Shown here one piece after another: positions 61,989-64,000 of a DNA stretch of 64,000 nt; the stretch's first letter is position 1; the number at the start of each line of letters is the position of its first letter. The DNA lies in NCBI RefSeq assembly GCF_036013525.1, contig NZ_CP107853.1:8866001-8930000 (forward strand), in the 5' to 3' direction. Position numbers and translations under genes: made by a program. The DNA is from Nonomuraea sp. NBC_00507 (GTDB lineage: Bacteria; Actinomycetota; Actinomycetes; Streptosporangiales; Streptosporangiaceae). The notes under the pieces were generated by a model that was not told the DNA's origin, ran no database searches, and was given only the letters and a program-made list of their open reading frames with translations.

Positions 61989-62903
61989 ATGCAGGTTCCG
62001 GCAAAGTTCGAATACGAGAGAGCCGACAGCGTGCCGCACGCGATCGAGCTCCTGGCGCGGTACGGTCCCGAGGCCAGGATCGTGGCCGGCGGGCACAGCC
62101 TCATCCCGATGATGAAGCTCCGCCTGGCCCAGCCCGAGGCGCTGATCGACATCAACGGCCTGGCCGAGCTGGGGCGAATCGCCGTGGAGGGCGACGAGCT
62201 GGCTATCGGCGCACTGGTACGGCACGCAGAGCTGCTCGACAGCACAATCGCAACCGACCTTTTCCCGATATTTCGGGACGCTGAGCAAGTTATTGCCGAC
62301 CCGATAGTAAGAAATCGGGGGACCGTAGGGGGCTCATTGTGCCAGGGCGATCCTTCTGAGGATTTGTCGGCCGTCTTCTCGGCCTTAAGGGCGTCAGCGG
62401 TCATCCAGGGGCCGGGCGGCACGCGTACGGTGCCGATCCGCGCGTTCCACCGCGGCCCGTACGAGACCGCCGTCGGGGACGGCGAGCTGCTGATCCAGCT
62501 GCGCGTGCCGGTCACACCCGGCACCGGCAGCGCGTACGCGAAGGTCGAGCGGCGCGTCGGCGACTGGCCGGTGGCGGCGGCCGGAGCGGTGATCACCGTG
62601 CGGGACGGCATGATCGCGCAGGCGGGCATCGGGCTGACCGCGGTCGGCGCCGAGCACTTCTGCGCCCCTGAGGCCGAAGCCTTCCTCCAGGGCGAGGCGC
62701 CGGGCGAGGAGGCATTCGCCCAGGCGGCCAGGATCGCGGCCGAGCACTGCGAGCCGCACGCCGACCAGCGCGGCCCCGCCGACTACAAGCGCCACCTGGC
62801 CGCCGAGCTGACCAAGCGGGCACTGGCCAGGGCGCAGCTGAATGTCGCCGGGTCCGCGACAGATCCGAATGTCGCCGGGTCCGCGACAGAAAAGAGGATC
62901 TGA
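61989..62903 (+). CDS. Molybdenum hydroxylase FAD-binding subunit (CoxM-like)
   Basis: Medium subunit of a xanthine-dehydrogenase/CO-dehydrogenase-type enzyme, 304 residues. FAD-binding motifs are VAGGHSLIPMMKLRLAQP and IVRNRGTVGGSLCQGDPSED; the C-terminal domain has YAKVERRVGDWPVAAAGAVI and GIGLTAVG. Codons from about 62241 to 62400 are unlike the rest (ATA, AGA, AGG, TTG, ATT and one TTA at codon 133). The last 20 residues include two copies of NVAGSAT encoded by a 27-base tandem palindromic repeat. The 2Fe-2S gene follows one base later. Confidence 0.94.
   Translation: MQVPAKFEYERADSVPHAIELLARYGPEARIVAGGHSLIPMMKLRLAQPEALIDINGLAELGRIAVEGDELAIGALVRHAELLDSTIATDLFPIFRDAEQVIADPIVRNRGTVGGSLCQGDPSEDLSAVFSALRASAVIQGPGGTRTVPIRAFHRGPYETAVGDGELLIQLRVPVTPGTGSAYAKVERRVGDWPVAAAGAVITVRDGMIAQAGIGLTAVGAEHFCAPEAEAFLQGEAPGEEAFAQAARIAAEHCEPHADQRGPADYKRHLAAELTKRALARAQLNVAGSATDPNVAGSATEKRI
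62838..62890 (+). repeat. Tandem palindromic repeat, two in-frame copies
   Basis: Two 26-base units (62838-62863 and 62865-62890), period 27, identical except one position. Each contains TGTCGC-CGGGTCC-GCGACA, a 6-bp stem-loop. They form the 3' end of the coxM-like gene in the same frame, encoding NVAGSAT twice. Confidence 0.9.
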
Positions 62904-62904
62904 G

Positions 62905-63402
62905 ATGCGGATCACGGTGACGGTGAATGGGCAGCCGCACACGAGAGAGGTCGAGCCGAGGCTGCTGCTCGTGCACTTCCTGCGCGACGAGCTGAGCCTG
63001 ACCGGCACCCACTGGGGTTGCGACACCTCCAACTGCGGTGTCTGCACGGTCCAGCTGGACGGCGTGCCGGTCAAGTCGTGCACGGTGCTGGCGGTCATGG
63101 CCGACGGCCACGAGGTGACCACGGTGGAGGGGCTGGAGCGGGACGGCGAGCTGGACGCGGTGCAGAAGGGGTTCGTGGAGTGCCACGGGCTGCAGTGCGG
63201 GTTCTGCACACCGGGCATGCTGCTGACCGCGCGCGCCCTCCTCGACCGCGTGCCCGACCCCGACGAGGGCCAGATCCGCGAGGCCATCTCGGGACAGCTG
63301 TGCCGGTGCACCGGCTACGAGAACATCGTCCGTTCGATCAGGTGGGCGGCTGAAGCGAGTCTGAATGTCGCCGAGTCCGCGACGGAGGCGAAGCAGCAGT
63401 GA
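62905..63402 (+). CDS. Molybdenum hydroxylase 2Fe-2S subunit (CoxS-like)
   Basis: Small iron-sulfur subunit, 165 residues. The plant-ferredoxin cluster is GCDTSNCGVCTVQLDG with a further Cys in VKSC; the second, helical cluster is HGLQCGFCTPGML and LCRCTGYENIVRSI. It passes electrons from the molybdenum site to FAD. The C-terminus LNVAESATEAKQQ comes from a third copy of the palindromic repeat. ATG at 62905; the large-subunit gene overlaps its stop by 4 bp. Confidence 0.96.
   Translation: MRITVTVNGQPHTREVEPRLLLVHFLRDELSLTGTHWGCDTSNCGVCTVQLDGVPVKSCTVLAVMADGHEVTTVEGLERDGELDAVQKGFVECHGLQCGFCTPGMLLTARALLDRVPDPDEGQIREAISGQLCRCTGYENIVRSIRWAAEASLNVAESATEAKQQ
63361..63386 (+). repeat. Palindromic repeat, third in-frame copy
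   Basis: Third 26-base unit, differing from the first at two positions (CGAGTCC loop, GACGGA end). It is again near the 3' end of a gene and in the same frame (NVAESAT), 0.5 kb from the tandem pair. Confidence 0.88.
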
Positions 63403-64000
63403 GCTACGGACCCATGCACCGCAAAGAGGACGCCCGCTTCATCCGGGGGCGCGGCAACTACACCGACGACGTACGGCTCCCTGGCATGCTGTACGGCGCC
63501 GTGCTGCGCAGCCCGCACGCCCACGCGAAGATCGTCTCCATCGACACCAGCGCCGCCGAGGCGCATCCGAAGGTCAAGGCCGTCATCACGGGCCAGACCC
63601 TCGCCGGGCTCGGCCTGGCCTGGATGCCCACGCTGTCGCAGGACACGCAGGCGGTGCTGGCCACGGACAAGGTGCGCTTCCAGGGGCAGGAGGTCGCGTT
63701 CGTGGTGGCCGAGGACGCCTACGCGGCCCGCGACGCGCTGGAGCTGATCGACGTCGAGTACGACCCCCTCGACGCGGTCATCGACGCCAGGAAGGCCCTC
63801 GACCAGGACGCCCCGGTGATCAGGGACGACCTCGAGGGCCGGACGGACAACCACATCTTCGACTGGGAGGCCGGCGACCGGGCCCGCACCGACGCGCTCT
63901 TCGAGCAGGCCGAGGTGAAAGTCGCGCAGGACATGCTCTACCCGCGCGTGCACCCCGCGCCGCTGGAGACCTGCGGCGCGGTCACCGACTTCGACAAGGT
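63399..64000 (+). CDS. Molybdenum hydroxylase large subunit (CoxL-like), cut by window end
   Basis: The first 200 residues of the molybdopterin-binding subunit: HRKEDARFIRGRGNYTDDVR, PGMLYGAVLRSPHAHAKI, VRFQGQEVAFVVAEDAYAAR and LYPRVHPAPLETCGAVTDFD, the aldehyde-oxidase/xanthine-dehydrogenase a/b hammerhead and the start of the Mo-binding domain. The GTG overlaps the 2Fe-2S gene's stop (GTGA). The active-site loop that separates true CO dehydrogenase (AYxCSFR) from other hydroxylases lies beyond the window, so the substrate is open. Confidence 0.93.
   Translation, partial: MSYGPMHRKEDARFIRGRGNYTDDVRLPGMLYGAVLRSPHAHAKIVSIDTSAAEAHPKVKAVITGQTLAGLGLAWMPTLSQDTQAVLATDKVRFQGQEVAFVVAEDAYAARDALELIDVEYDPLDAVIDARKALDQDAPVIRDDLEGRTDNHIFDWEAGDRARTDALFEQAEVKVAQDMLYPRVHPAPLETCGAVTDFDK

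Noticed and set aside
62838..63386. CRISPR-like array in the repeats of the cox-like genes
   Set aside because: Only three units exist, two of them adjacent with a one-base gap and no spacers, and all lie inside reading frames. No cas genes occur in the window.

Overview
The window looks like a chromosomal segment of a filamentous, GC-rich actinomycete. Codons are strongly biased to G/C in the third position, GTG starts are common, genes are packed in short operons with GTGA/ATGA overlaps, and regulators of the RamB, ROK, MerR, TetR, LysR and DeoR families sit beside their targets. A complete Entner-Doudoroff operon, the LolA/ABC/two-component cluster and the viologen-exporter-type ABC operon point to Streptosporangiaceae, probably Nonomuraea or a close relative. 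That assignment is an inference from gene content, not a database result. I saw no rRNA, tRNA, CRISPR array or large biosynthetic cluster.

Layout. 1-8.9 kb is an accessory region: a cut-off SDR gene divergent from an ECF sigma factor with a SnoaL-like tail, a gluconate-dehydrogenase-like pair, an exported protein, an XRE regulator, then a stretch of gene debris at about 6.27-7.68 kb (LysE tail, broken LuxR-type ATPase, SDR tail) and a MerR/beta-propeller operon. 9-20 kb is mostly housekeeping: acyl-CoA dehydrogenase, GpgS, RamB divergent from isocitrate lyase, an iron-box-controlled siderophore-interacting protein, an esterase, a DUF3052 protein and a three-gene ABC exporter. 20-21.5 kb is a small copper-linked YcnI locus.

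21.5-30.7 kb is one sugar-utilisation locus. A DeoR regulator and a GH4 enzyme diverge from an operon of PfkB kinase, solute-binding lipoprotein, two permeases and a secreted 880-residue PIG-L deacetylase with a CBM9-like tail. 30.9-50.6 kb holds a Ser/Thr kinase, a LolA-like/ABC operon divergent from a two-component system across five phased half-sites, a zinc metallopeptidase, an LCP protein, a membrane spermidine-synthase-like protein preceded by a translationally coupled small ORF, a subtilase, a drug-type ABC exporter with its TetR, a voltage-gated ion channel whose coiled-coil tail lies behind an amber codon, and a cysteine-free S4 paralogue sharing an iron box with a DUF2470 protein.

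51.3-54.4 kb carries an MFS exporter with a perfect operator, a truncated TetR gene and a lone TnpB element with its right end. 54.4-61 kb is the ED locus: ROK regulator divergent from zwf-edd-glk-eda, which converts glucose to pyruvate and glyceraldehyde-3-phosphate. 61-64 kb begins a LysR-controlled molybdenum hydroxylase (CO-dehydrogenase-like) operon that leaves the window. Its first two genes end in in-frame copies of a short palindromic repeat.
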